DNA of 64,000 nt from a virus: IMG/VR virus record IMGVR_UViG_3300047678_000160, positions 1-64,000 of that record; one strand, given 5' to 3'. The position numbers and the translations under genes are program-made. Below are positions 43,520-51,069 of this stretch, one piece after another (positions within the stretch are counted from its first letter, which is position 1; every line of letters starts with the position of its first letter). The notes under the pieces were generated by a model that was not told the origin of the DNA, did no database searches, and saw only the letters and a list, made by a program, of their open reading frames with translations.

Positions 43520-45757
43520 ATGATACAATATAAGACACTTGAAGAGGGAATGCCAACAGCAGTTGCAGAACGAACAATTTTACGAAAGGTTTCGGAAATT
43601 TCTCGCGAAACTTGGGAAGATGTTTCAAAGCGTGTAGCGCTTGGAAACGCTTTACTTTGTCCAAAAAGTGAAAACGTAGAAAAAGAACGCGGACTGCTAG
43701 AAGAGAAGATTGGAAAAGGTATCATTCTTATGAGTGGTCGTCACCTGCAACATGGTGATAAAGACCAACCAAAAAGAAATATGGAGGTTTTTACAAACTG
43801 TGCTACCAGCCCAACAAGTTTCTTATTGTTCTATCTTCTATTGAATGGTTCTGGAGTAGGACGTGCTTATGACAATGACCTTGTTTTGGTAAATTGGGAT
43901 TATGCTCCCAATTTAAGATGTGTTTTATCAGACACCCATCCAGATTTTGATTGGTCACGCCACGAATCAATCCGTGATGCCAAGCACAAATATGGAACTG
44001 GTAGAAATGTCATGTGGCACGAAGTTGAAGACAGCCGTGAAGGTTGGGCAAAAGCTTTGGAACTATGGGAAAATGCTGCATTTGAAAAGATTCACAATGA
44101 TAAACTTCTTGTATTAGATTTCTCAAAGATTCGTCCAAAGGGTTCTCCAATCGGCGGGATGCAAAGTCGTCCAGCTAGCGGCCCAAGAGAACTAATGGAT
44201 GCATTTGAAAAGAGTGCAAAGTTAAAGGGTGCGGGTTTGCTTCCTTGGCAACAAGCCATATACGTTGACCATTATTTTGCAGAATGTGTGTTGGTCGGTG
44301 GCGCTCGTAGAGCAGCTCGTATGGCAACTAAGTCTTGGAGAGACAAAAACGTTCTCGACTTCGTTACAATTAAACGACCATTGGAACTTTTGGGAAAGAC
44401 GCCAGAAGAAATTTTGGAAATCAAAGAAAAGTCCAATCCACAAGGATTCTTATGGTCTTCAAATAATTCAGTAACGGTTGATGCCGATTTCTGGGCATAT
44501 GTAAATGATAAAAAGAATGATAACAAGGAACTAAAAGACCACGCTAAGAAAGTCTTTGAGGCCGTGTGTCAAGCATCTTACTTCGATGGAACTGGAGAGC
44601 CAGGCCTCATTAACGTTGACCGTTTGGTTCAAAAGGATGATGGATACAAAGAACTTCTTGCTGGAACATATGTTGGTAGCAAGAAGTTCCAAGTCAATGA
44701 GGATACTCAGTTATATCTGGCAAAAATTGCTAGAAAGGCCCGTAACAAACAATATACTCAAATCACAAATCCTTGTGGTGAGATTTCTTTGACCACCGTT
44801 GGTGGATTCTGTGTCATCGCTGACATTGTTCCGTTCCACGCTGATACCCTCGACGAAGCGGAAGACGGTTTTCGAATCGCTACTCGTGCTCTCATTAGAG
44901 TTAATTTGATGGACTCCATCTACAATAAGGAAGTTAAGAGAACAAATCGTATTGGTGTTGGTATGACGGGTGTTCACGAATTTGCTTGGAAATTCTTTAA
45001 ACTTGGATTTAGAGATTTGTTGGACGAACAGAAGTCTAAAAATTTCTGGTTAACACTGGCCCGATTCAACCGCGCTGTTCATGATGAGGCTGTAAAATAT
45101 TCCAAAGAGCTTGGTGTTTCGGTTCCTCACACAATGACCACTCAAAAGCCAAGTGGAACCATTTCTAAATTGTTCCTATTGACGGAAGGATGGCATTTAC
45201 CATCAATGAGAGAGTTTTTACGCTGGGTTCAATTCAGAACGGATGACCCTCTTGTAAAGGATTATCAAAAGAGAGGATACCCAATCAGAGAATTGAAAAC
45301 CTATTCAGGAACAACCATTGTAGGATTTCCGACTTCTCCAACTATAACTCGTCTCGGTATGGGAAACAAACTTGTTACGGCCGCTGAAGCAACTCCGGAA
45401 GAACAGTATCAGTGGCTCATGCTTGGTGAAAAGTATTGGATTCATGGAACAGATGACAAGGGAAAACTGGTTTCTGAACAATATGGAAATCAAATCAGCT
45501 ATACCTTGAAATATACTCCGAAAGATGTGTCTTACGAAAATTTCCGAAGCATGATGAAGCAATATCAATCCCAGATTGCATGTTGCTCGGTTATGCCACA
45601 GACAAGCACAACGGCATATGAATATCAACCAGAACAGCCAGTTACACATACAGAGTATGATGAAATCGTTTCTAAAATAACCAAAACAAAAGAAGACGTT
45701 GATTTTGCTCACGTTGATTGTGCGGCTGGAGCTTGTCCAATTGATTTCAAAAAATAA
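43520..45757 (+). CDS. nrdJ: Adenosylcobalamin-dependent (class II) ribonucleotide reductase
   Basis: A 745-residue single-chain enzyme. NCATSPTSFLLFYLLLNGSG (near 92) holds a substrate-site Cys; NPCGEISL (near 418) carries the thiyl-radical Cys context; the C-terminal CAAGACPIDFKK supplies the redox-active Cys pair. The length and C-terminus fit monomeric RTPR-type class II enzymes. No small-subunit (NrdB) gene is adjacent, consistent with use of host B12 coenzyme. It makes deoxynucleotides for phage DNA. A ferredoxin-like gene lies just downstream. Confidence 0.85.
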   Translation: MIQYKTLEEGMPTAVAERTILRKVSEISRETWEDVSKRVALGNALLCPKSENVEKERGLLEEKIGKGIILMSGRHLQHGDKDQPKRNMEVFTNCATSPTSFLLFYLLLNGSGVGRAYDNDLVLVNWDYAPNLRCVLSDTHPDFDWSRHESIRDAKHKYGTGRNVMWHEVEDSREGWAKALELWENAAFEKIHNDKLLVLDFSKIRPKGSPIGGMQSRPASGPRELMDAFEKSAKLKGAGLLPWQQAIYVDHYFAECVLVGGARRAARMATKSWRDKNVLDFVTIKRPLELLGKTPEEILEIKEKSNPQGFLWSSNNSVTVDADFWAYVNDKKNDNKELKDHAKKVFEAVCQASYFDGTGEPGLINVDRLVQKDDGYKELLAGTYVGSKKFQVNEDTQLYLAKIARKARNKQYTQITNPCGEISLTTVGGFCVIADIVPFHADTLDEAEDGFRIATRALIRVNLMDSIYNKEVKRTNRIGVGMTGVHEFAWKFFKLGFRDLLDEQKSKNFWLTLARFNRAVHDEAVKYSKELGVSVPHTMTTQKPSGTISKLFLLTEGWHLPSMREFLRWVQFRTDDPLVKDYQKRGYPIRELKTYSGTTIVGFPTSPTITRLGMGNKLVTAAEATPEEQYQWLMLGEKYWIHGTDDKGKLVSEQYGNQISYTLKYTPKDVSYENFRSMMKQYQSQIACCSVMPQTSTTAYEYQPEQPVTHTEYDEIVSKITKTKEDVDFAHVDCAAGACPIDFKK

Positions 45758-45927
45758 TGGTCAGAATTGTTAAACCAAAGTTTACAATCGAAGAGATTGA
45801 CTCCCTAATAAGAGTCAATCTTTCTCTTTTACAAGACCTTGATGAATGGGAACATATACAGTCGAATAAAAGAAGTATTGACGCCTTACTTGAAGATAGA
45901 TTTTATTTAATGAATGAAGGAACATAA
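45757..45927 (+). CDS. 56-residue hypothetical protein
   Basis: ATG 45757 overlaps the reductase TAA (taATG). Charged and helical (IEEIDSLIRVNLSLLQDLDE). It overlaps the ferredoxin-like gene by 14 nt, forming a coupled trio with the reductase. No function recognised. Confidence 0.55.
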   Translation: MVRIVKPKFTIEEIDSLIRVNLSLLQDLDEWEHIQSNKRSIDALLEDRFYLMNEGT

Positions 45928-46093
45928 AGCCACACATTGTATCTGTTTCCACAAGTCTTTTGAGGAAATAAAACAAATTGCCAAAGACCGTAGGCTTACA
46001 AATACAAAGCAAGTTGTCTTGGCAACTAAGTGTGGCACTAAATGCAAAATGTGCCTTCCTTATATCCGTAGGATGATGAATTGTGGTATTTGA
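45914..46093 (+). CDS. BFD-like [2Fe-2S] ferredoxin
   Basis: A 59-residue protein. It shows C9-x-C11 (HCICFHKSFEEIKQIA) and C44-x2-C47 (CGTKCKMCLPYIRRM), the four-Cys spacing and helical context of bacterioferritin-associated ferredoxin (BFD-like) domains. An extra Cys at 40 and another near the end are present. It would bind a [2Fe-2S] cluster and transfer electrons. Coupling to the class II reductase suggests a role in its re-reduction or in iron handling; this is inference. Confidence 0.7.
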   Translation: MKEHKATHCICFHKSFEEIKQIAKDRRLTNTKQVVLATKCGTKCKMCLPYIRRMMNCGI

Positions 46094-46235
46094 ACTTATA
46101 AAACTAGACCATCTCGACGTTTATGGTTATTATGACCAGGACGGCAATCGCTATGTTTTTTTAAGTGAACGTGAGATGCGAGCATTTCTCGACAAAAGTA
46201 TATTGACATTTTTGTTAACCTGTCGTAATCTATGA
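46083..46235 (+). CDS. 50-residue putative protein, GTG start
   Basis: GTG 46083 to TGA 46233. Reads as plausible protein (LDVYGYYDQDGNRYVFLSER), overlapping the ferredoxin gene by 11 nt. The last codons coincide with the promoter of the next gene. Moderate-to-low support. Confidence 0.4.
   Translation: MVFELIKLDHLDVYGYYDQDGNRYVFLSEREMRAFLDKSILTFLLTCRNL
46203..46231 (+). promoter_or_regulatory. Sigma70-like promoter TTGACA-N17-TAATCT
   Basis: Perfect -35; -10 ends 10 nt before ATG 46241. Confidence 0.65.
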
Positions 46236-46240
46236 GTTGA

Positions 46241-47041
46241 ATGAGCGATTCTTTCATAGACACATCCAAAATCTCTCTTAGAGAAATTAACCAACACATT
46301 GCCAAAGACATTATAGTGAGAAATCATTATAGTCATAAATGGAGCTTGTGTTCAGTAGCATTGGGTGTCTTTTACAAGAACGGTGTAGATAAAGACAGTT
46401 TCTTCGACAACGATGATGAAAAGCTCATCGGTTGTATAATCTACGGAAATCCGGTCGGTCGCTCCGCTGCAGCCTCAATCTCTGAGACATTGAAGATTGA
46501 TGAAGTGTATGAATTGGTTCGCCTTTGGATTGCTGATATTCCAAATGGAAAGAACATGGAAAGTTATTGCATTTCTCAATCGTTTCATTGGTTGAGAAAG
46601 AATAAGCCAAAAATCAAGGCTTTATTGAGTTATGCTGACAATGAGGCCGGTCACACGGGCATTATCTATCAAAGCACCAATTGGCTCTATCAAGGAAATT
46701 CTCAGTTAGCGTTGATGCCAAACTACAGCCTTTCGTTGACTGGGCCAGAAGAAGGGTATCAATGGATTCACAGTAGAACCGTTTCAGAACGTTGGGGGAG
46801 CCATAATGTTGAACATTTGAAAAAAACCATTGGTAAAACATTTTGGTTAAAGAAAGAGTCTTCAAAACATCGCTATATCTATGTTCTATCCAAGGGTAAA
46901 GAACGTCAGAAAATTTTAGATAATCTCAAACACAAAACATTTCCTTATCCAAAAGAAGATGTTCACGCAGACGAAATACGCGAGGTGTTTGTTAATCCAG
47001 AAGACTATACACCAAACTCAACCAATTCATTTTTTGTATGA
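46241..47041 (+). CDS. Mom-like GNAT-fold protein (putative DNA adenine modification)
   Basis: A 266-residue protein. Residues 25-165 carry the Mom/acyltransferase pattern: IIVRNHYSHKWSLCSVALGV, then KLIGCIIYGNPVGRSAAA, then VYELVRLWIADIPNGKNMES and ALLSYADNEAGHTGIIYQST. In phage Mu, Mom converts adenines in DNA to a carbamoylmethyl form that resists restriction. Coupled (ATGA) to a methyltransferase gene. The assignment to Mom rather than another GNAT family is by motif order only. Confidence 0.6.
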   Translation: MSDSFIDTSKISLREINQHIAKDIIVRNHYSHKWSLCSVALGVFYKNGVDKDSFFDNDDEKLIGCIIYGNPVGRSAAASISETLKIDEVYELVRLWIADIPNGKNMESYCISQSFHWLRKNKPKIKALLSYADNEAGHTGIIYQSTNWLYQGNSQLALMPNYSLSLTGPEEGYQWIHSRTVSERWGSHNVEHLKKTIGKTFWLKKESSKHRYIYVLSKGKERQKILDNLKHKTFPYPKEDVHADEIREVFVNPEDYTPNSTNSFFV

Positions 47042-47628
47042 ACCACTTTTTCGATGTAGGCGCTAATATAGGTCAAACTTTTGACAAGTATCTTTTAAAA
47101 ACCAACGAATATGACGGACACAAGATATGGTGCTTTGAACCGTCTCCAAGAAATATGGGTGCTCTGGTCGAAAATGCCAAGAAAGTAACCGGCTGGCCGC
47201 ATGGCGAAATTCACAATTTTGAAGTAGTTGTTTGTCCTTATGGTCTTTGGGATAAGGCGGGAAGCTTCTTTTTTTATGAAAAAAAGGATGCACTAGACCC
47301 ACAAGGAAGAGAAAATGGTGAAGGAGATTCGTTTATTGAGTCATTTTTAACCAACAACTCAGCAGGGTATAGAATCAACGCTGTAACCGTTTCTGCTTCA
47401 GCCTTTATCTTGGCTAACACTTTGCCAGAAGATTCAATTACAATCAAGCTAGATTGTGAGGGCGGTGAGTTTGGTATCCTCGAAGATTTACTCAAATCAC
47501 CGGAGGCTTTGAAGAGGGTCAAAAAGTTTATTGTGGAATGGCATACAACCAATGAATTCTATAAAAAAGAGGCATTGGTCAGTGAATATTTGAAGTTGGG
47601 CTACACATTGGAAGATTGGCCGTTTTAA
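47038..47628 (+). CDS. FkbM-like SAM-dependent methyltransferase
   Basis: A 196-residue Rossmann-type methyltransferase. Motif I is FFDVGANIGQTFDKY (4-18) and the FkbM hallmark KLDCEGGEFGILEDLL is near 139-154. FkbM enzymes O-methylate sugars or small molecules. The overlap with the Mom-like gene suggests a joint modification pathway, substrate unknown. Confidence 0.75.
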   Translation: MNHFFDVGANIGQTFDKYLLKTNEYDGHKIWCFEPSPRNMGALVENAKKVTGWPHGEIHNFEVVVCPYGLWDKAGSFFFYEKKDALDPQGRENGEGDSFIESFLTNNSAGYRINAVTVSASAFILANTLPEDSITIKLDCEGGEFGILEDLLKSPEALKRVKKFIVEWHTTNEFYKKEALVSEYLKLGYTLEDWPF

Positions 47629-47651
47629 TTGACGTTTTCTGCTACTTTGAA

Positions 47652-47661
47652 CTATTTATAT
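47652..47661 (+). promoter_or_regulatory. CTATTTATAT promoter-like element
   Basis: Variant of the recurring element, 25 nt before ATG 47687. Confidence 0.45.
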
Positions 47662-47686
47662 ACAACCCAACCCGTATATAAATAAT

Positions 47687-48529
47687 ATGAACCGTGACCA
47701 GCTAAAATCTCGTATCAAAGAGTTAGTCTTAAAAGAAGTTTCCAGAAACAAAGCGTCCGTCATCACCGAAGCTGATGGTAAGAGACAGGCTTTGAAAGAG
47801 GTCATTCGTAAGCTCGTTCTTCAGGAAATTACACGTAATGAGTTCGGAACTCCTGACGTTTCCACTGATGACGAAGGTGTTAAAGTCATTGAAAAAGTAT
47901 TGGGTAAAGGGGCCGATGCTAAGAAGGTTGCCGGTTCTTCTAAAACCATTGGAGTTACCCCATCTCACACCGTTGAGCTATACAAACAAAGTAACGGTTG
48001 TTATGATGTTATTTCCGTAACAAATGGTGAAGACCGCAAGATTGCCAAGAATTTAAAATTGGAAGATGTTGGAGAGTTCTTGAAGAAGCACGCTGCTGAT
48101 TCGGAGAAGACATATCAACAGAAGGCTTATGACAAATCCAAAAAAGGATTTGGAATTGAAAAGAAAGAAGATAAGAAGAAAGACGAATCTGATAAGATGG
48201 AAGATGTCAAAGAAAAGACCCAAACCGATATTTCTGACAAGACAGATGTTAAGGCTGAAGAGAAGGGTGAAAAAGATTTGGCTCCGGTTGATGATGATTT
48301 GTCAGCACAAATGGGTGGAGAACTTGTTGACAAGATTGAAAGAATCATGGACAAGGTGTTGAAGAGTAAGACCAAGGCAGAAACAAAAACCGCTTATTTG
48401 AAGACAGACAAAGACATGGAAAGCACTGATAAGTTGGCTGTGAAGTTAGACGGAACAAACGCTATTAAAGGTGCTAAGTCTAAAGAGAAGATTACTCCAA
48501 AAGTTAAGGCAGTAGATTCAAAGAAGTGA
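47687..48529 (+). CDS. Tagged Lys/Glu-rich protein with duplicated tag
   Basis: A 280-residue protein with two tandem tag copies: MNRDQLKSRIKELVLKEVSR (1-20) and ALKEVIRKLVLQEITRN (36-52). A short folded region follows (about 65-130), then a highly charged Lys/Asp/Glu tail. It resembles internal or scaffold-type virion proteins in composition. Stop overlaps the next GTG start. Confidence 0.6.
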   Translation: MNRDQLKSRIKELVLKEVSRNKASVITEADGKRQALKEVIRKLVLQEITRNEFGTPDVSTDDEGVKVIEKVLGKGADAKKVAGSSKTIGVTPSHTVELYKQSNGCYDVISVTNGEDRKIAKNLKLEDVGEFLKKHAADSEKTYQQKAYDKSKKGFGIEKKEDKKKDESDKMEDVKEKTQTDISDKTDVKAEEKGEKDLAPVDDDLSAQMGGELVDKIERIMDKVLKSKTKAETKTAYLKTDKDMESTDKLAVKLDGTNAIKGAKSKEKITPKVKAVDSKK

Positions 48530-48921
48530 AAAAATCGGAGCTAAAGTCTCTTATTTTGGAAGTGGTTTCAGAAATATACGGAAATCAGAAGCTCGATGAT
48601 ATTGATATTATCAAGGGTGAGACAATCATTTCGGTCAATCCCAAAGAATATTCTAACGAAGTTTACTTGAATTGTGCAAGTGGAAATGTCTACGAGGTAT
48701 TCGCCTACCCAGACGATAACGCAACGGCGGAAATTTCAGTAGTGAATTTGGATAAAATAATTGGAAAGCCCATCGTTTTTGCTCAACACTCCGACAAAGA
48801 TTCTTATGGCGTTACTTTGATAATGAAAGCGGGTGACGGCAGCATTGGTGAAATTTTGATTAGTTGTGACCATAACGGATATTACGGATTTGAGTATGGT
48901 GTTACCAAAAGAGGTTCGTAG
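48526..48921 (+). CDS. Tagged small protein with TAG stop
   Basis: A 131-residue protein starting with GTG that overlaps the preceding TGA. It opens with the tag (MKKSELKSLILEVVSEIYGN), followed by a beta-rich domain of about 110 residues. It is one of very few genes in the window to end in TAG, 64 nt upstream of the amber-reading tRNA gene. Confidence 0.6.
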   Translation: MKKSELKSLILEVVSEIYGNQKLDDIDIIKGETIISVNPKEYSNEVYLNCASGNVYEVFAYPDDNATAEISVVNLDKIIGKPIVFAQHSDKDSYGVTLIMKAGDGSIGEILISCDHNGYYGFEYGVTKRGS

Positions 48922-48985
48922 ACCGCAAGAAAATTCTTGACATTTGATAAAAAAGACTACATCGTTGGTCTATTAAATCAATTTC

Positions 48986-49059
48986 GCGTTTGTAGCTCAA
49001 TGGCTGAGCAGTCGTCTCTAAAACGATGGATGTGGGTTCGAGTCCCATCTGACGCACCA
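48986..49059 (+). tRNA. tRNA with anticodon CUA (amber suppressor)
   Basis: 74 nt including encoded CCA. Acceptor GCGTTTG/CTGACGC (one T-T mismatch, one G-U), D-stem GCTC/GAGC, anticodon stem GTCGT/ACGAT closing a 7-nt loop CTCTAAA, T-stem GTGGG/CCCAT with loop TTCGAGT. U33 is present and positions 34-36 read CTA, so it should decode UAG. The D-loop is one nt short. Amino acid identity is not deducible by eye. TTGACA lies at 48937, but with only a weak -10. Confidence 0.85.
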
Positions 49060-49066
49060 CTTTCTA

Positions 49067-49264
49067 ATGAAGCATAAAGCAACAATCTCAATCGCCACTC
49101 CGGAGACGGACGCCTTACTCTCCAAAGAGTATGGGGAAAAAGGACATGAGGCGAAGCTTGCTGGTAAGACAAGGGAAGATTGCCCTTATTCCGGCGGCAA
49201 GGTAAGAGATTGGTGGTTAGAAGGTTTTGATGGTATTTCTATGAACACAAATACAAATAGTTAG
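49067..49264 (+). CDS. Ribosome modulation factor-like protein
   Basis: A 65-residue protein, 7 nt after the tRNA. Residues about 26-53 (GHEAKLAGKTREDCPY and RDWWLEGF) match the RMF core G-x2-A-x3-G-x4-CPY...W-L-x-G-[WF]. RMF binds ribosomes and promotes inactive dimers. A phage copy beside a tRNA could tune host translation. It ends in TAG, and a second in-frame TAG lies at 49277. Confidence 0.65.
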   Translation: MKHKATISIATPETDALLSKEYGEKGHEAKLAGKTREDCPYSGGKVRDWWLEGFDGISMNTNTNS

Positions 49265-49312
49265 GTTCCAGATACATAGGCTAAGGTAGATACTACCCTT
49301 AGACGTGTTATA

Positions 49313-49336
49313 GTTGAAAATATTTTCAACTTTTTT
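49313..49336 (+). terminator. Rho-independent terminator
   Basis: Perfect 18-nt palindrome GTTGAAAATATTTTCAAC followed by six T. Confidence 0.85.
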
Positions 49337-49369
49337 GCGTTTTCTATTTTCTATTCTATACTCATTGGT

Positions 49370-49525
49370 ATGGGAAGAAAATCACTAAATAAGACACACG
49401 AACAAATACTTGAAGAAAATCGTATTCGTTCTGCAAAATATTATTTGCTTCATAAAGAAGAAATAAACAAAAAGACAATGGATAGGTATAACAAGAGAAA
49501 GAAGTTGTCTCTTGAAAATCGCTGA
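49370..49525 (+). CDS. Small basic protein preceding GIY-YIG nuclease
   Basis: A 51-residue Lys/Arg/Asn-rich helical protein (MGRKSLNKTHEQILEENRIR...), ending 1 nt before the nuclease ATG. Such short basic reading frames often precede homing endonuclease genes and may be a detached DNA-binding part. Confidence 0.5.
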   Translation: MGRKSLNKTHEQILEENRIRSAKYYLLHKEEINKKTMDRYNKRKKLSLENR

Positions 49526-49526
49526 T

Positions 49527-50227
49527 ATGAATGTGTATTACGCATATCTCTTGAAGCGGCCCGACGGAACTCCGTTTTATGTTGGAAAAGGAAAAGGTAG
49601 AAGATGTTATGCACACCCAAAACCTTGGCATCTAAAAAAGGATGAAAACAGATATAAAGTTCATATCATAGAAAAAATCCGTCGTGAGGGCCAAGAACCT
49701 ATCATTGAAATACTACAAAATAATCTATCTGAGGAAGACGCTTTTGTGCTTGAAATCCAACAAATAAAACTTTATGGAAGAACTATAAATGGCGGATTGT
49801 TATGCAATATGTCCGTCGGCGGTGAGGGACAATCCGGATTTCACCACAGCGAAGAAACTAAAAGAAAACTTGCTATTATAAGCAAAGAAAATAATGGATT
49901 TGTCGGAAAGAAACACAACGAAGAAACTCTAAAATAATAGGTGATGTAAATAGAGGAAAAGTTCTTGACGATGGGTGGAGAAAGAAACTTAGTGATGCCA
50001 CTAAAGGCAGACCTAAGAGTGAGGAGCATAAGCTAAAAATAAAAAGCGCCCATCTAAATAGAGAAATACCAACGGAACAAAGACAGAGAATGGTAGATAT
50101 GAATAAATCAAGAATCGGAAAATCTCTGAGCAAGGAGCACGGAGAGAAACTCAGCAAGGCTACAAAGGGCGTTTCAAGAGGACCGATGAAGCCAGAAACT
50201 AAAGAAAAATACGACTTGCCAGAATAA
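49527..50227 (+). pseudogene. GIY-YIG homing endonuclease, frame broken after residue 136
   Basis: ATG 49527 begins MNVYYAYLLKRPDG, then PFYVGKGKGRRCYAHPK: the GIY-YIG core as YAY...FYVGKG with the catalytic Arg. The first frame ends at 49937 after GKKHNEETLK. A -1 shift at the A-run (49931-49934) continues with IIGDVNRGKVLDDGW, KLSDATKGRPKSEEHKLKI and a further KLSKATKG motif to 50227. These are NUMOD3-type DNA-binding repeats, so the full enzyme would be about 233 residues. Inserted between the tRNA/RMF and Pth2 genes; likely a mobile homing gene, inactive or shortened as sequenced. Confidence 0.7.
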
Positions 50228-50240
50228 AAACATACAAAAT

Positions 50241-50618
50241 ATGAACACAGAAAAAATGTAGGACACTACACTAAGAATATACACGCTTTTACGCACTGAC
50301 CTAAATATGGGATGTGGTAAAAGTTGTAGTCAGGCGGGCCACGCTGCCCTCGGAACATTTTTACAGGCCCCAAAGGATTTACAAGACGCCTACCACAAAG
50401 ACGGAATTGGAACGAAGGTATGCTTAGCATGCCCCAATCTATCACAGCTTCAAACGGCATACGAAACTGCCGTTTCATTGGGTTTACCAGCCGATTACAT
50501 CGTTGATTCGGGCTGCCCCGATTTCTTTGGTGGTCAACCCACTCCCACAGCCGTTGGCATTGGTCCTATTACGCGTGCTCAGGCCAAGTTCTTAAAGAAG
50601 TTTCAACTCCTCAAGTAA
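50241..50618 (+). CDS. pth2: Peptidyl-tRNA hydrolase Pth2 with in-frame TAG at codon 7
   Basis: From ATG 50241 the frame reads MNTEKM, TAG (50259), DTTLRIYTLLRTDLNMGCGK and on to TAA 50618, 125 residues. RIYTLLRTDLNMGCGK and SCSQAGHAAL match the conserved Pth2 first strand and lysine loop (R-x-D-L-x-M-x-x-GK...HA). DSGCPDFFGGQPTPTAVGIGP matches its second motif. Without readthrough the only start is ATG 50307, which deletes the first strand. No ATG, GTG or TTG lies in between, and single A-run indels do not restore the frame. Pth2 frees tRNAs from peptidyl-tRNA. The amber-reading tRNA 1.2 kb upstream could supply codon 7. Confidence 0.75.
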
Positions 50619-50619
50619 T

Positions 50620-51069
50620 ATGCAAACTATAGTAGAACTAACCCAAATCGTGAACGAAGGTGAGAGTGCCCAAGATTCACTCAATTCAATCGCGGAGTCA
50701 ATCTACGATTTTTATATGGCTGAGATTGAGCGTCAAAAGAAGGAATTGGAAATACAATATCCTTGGTTTGACGAACAGATTTCAGAACTGGAGCGTTGTA
50801 ATTCTGGCTTTCATAAGTATCGATTCTCCGGAAACGACCTTATGCTCATTGGTCGGGATTACTTCCGAGGTGAAACCAACACAGAATATGATTCGCTTCC
50901 TATTGGCGTCTTTATTGACGACCAAGATAAGCGTCATCAATTAATCAAGGATTTTGTCTCTTCTAAGTTCAATGCAATTCACGCACGAATGAAGAAGAAA
51001 CAAGAACAAGAAAATGAACAAGAGCGTCAGCAATATGAGGCTCTCAAAGAAAAGTTTGAAACAAAATGA
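50620..51069 (+). CDS. Hypothetical protein with coiled-coil tail
   Basis: A 149-residue protein, 1 nt after Pth2. Helical N-terminus, a central SGNDLMLIGRDYFRG element, and a charged tail ending ERQQYEALKEKFETK. The tail is shared with the next gene, suggesting duplication. Function unknown. Confidence 0.5.
   Translation: MQTIVELTQIVNEGESAQDSLNSIAESIYDFYMAEIERQKKELEIQYPWFDEQISELERCNSGFHKYRFSGNDLMLIGRDYFRGETNTEYDSLPIGVFIDDQDKRHQLIKDFVSSKFNAIHARMKKKQEQENEQERQQYEALKEKFETK

Noticed and set aside
48919-49075. Readthrough of the TAG at 48919-48921 into a longer protein
   Set aside because: The extension would run through the TTGACA element and the tRNA gene itself, so it reflects lack of stops in a short stretch, not coding.
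49262-49525. Fusion of the RMF-like gene to the small basic gene at 49370 by suppression of two in-frame TAGs (49262 and 49277)
   Set aside because: The frames do match, but a perfect palindromic terminator (49313-49336) lies between and the intervening translation is T-rich and not protein-like.
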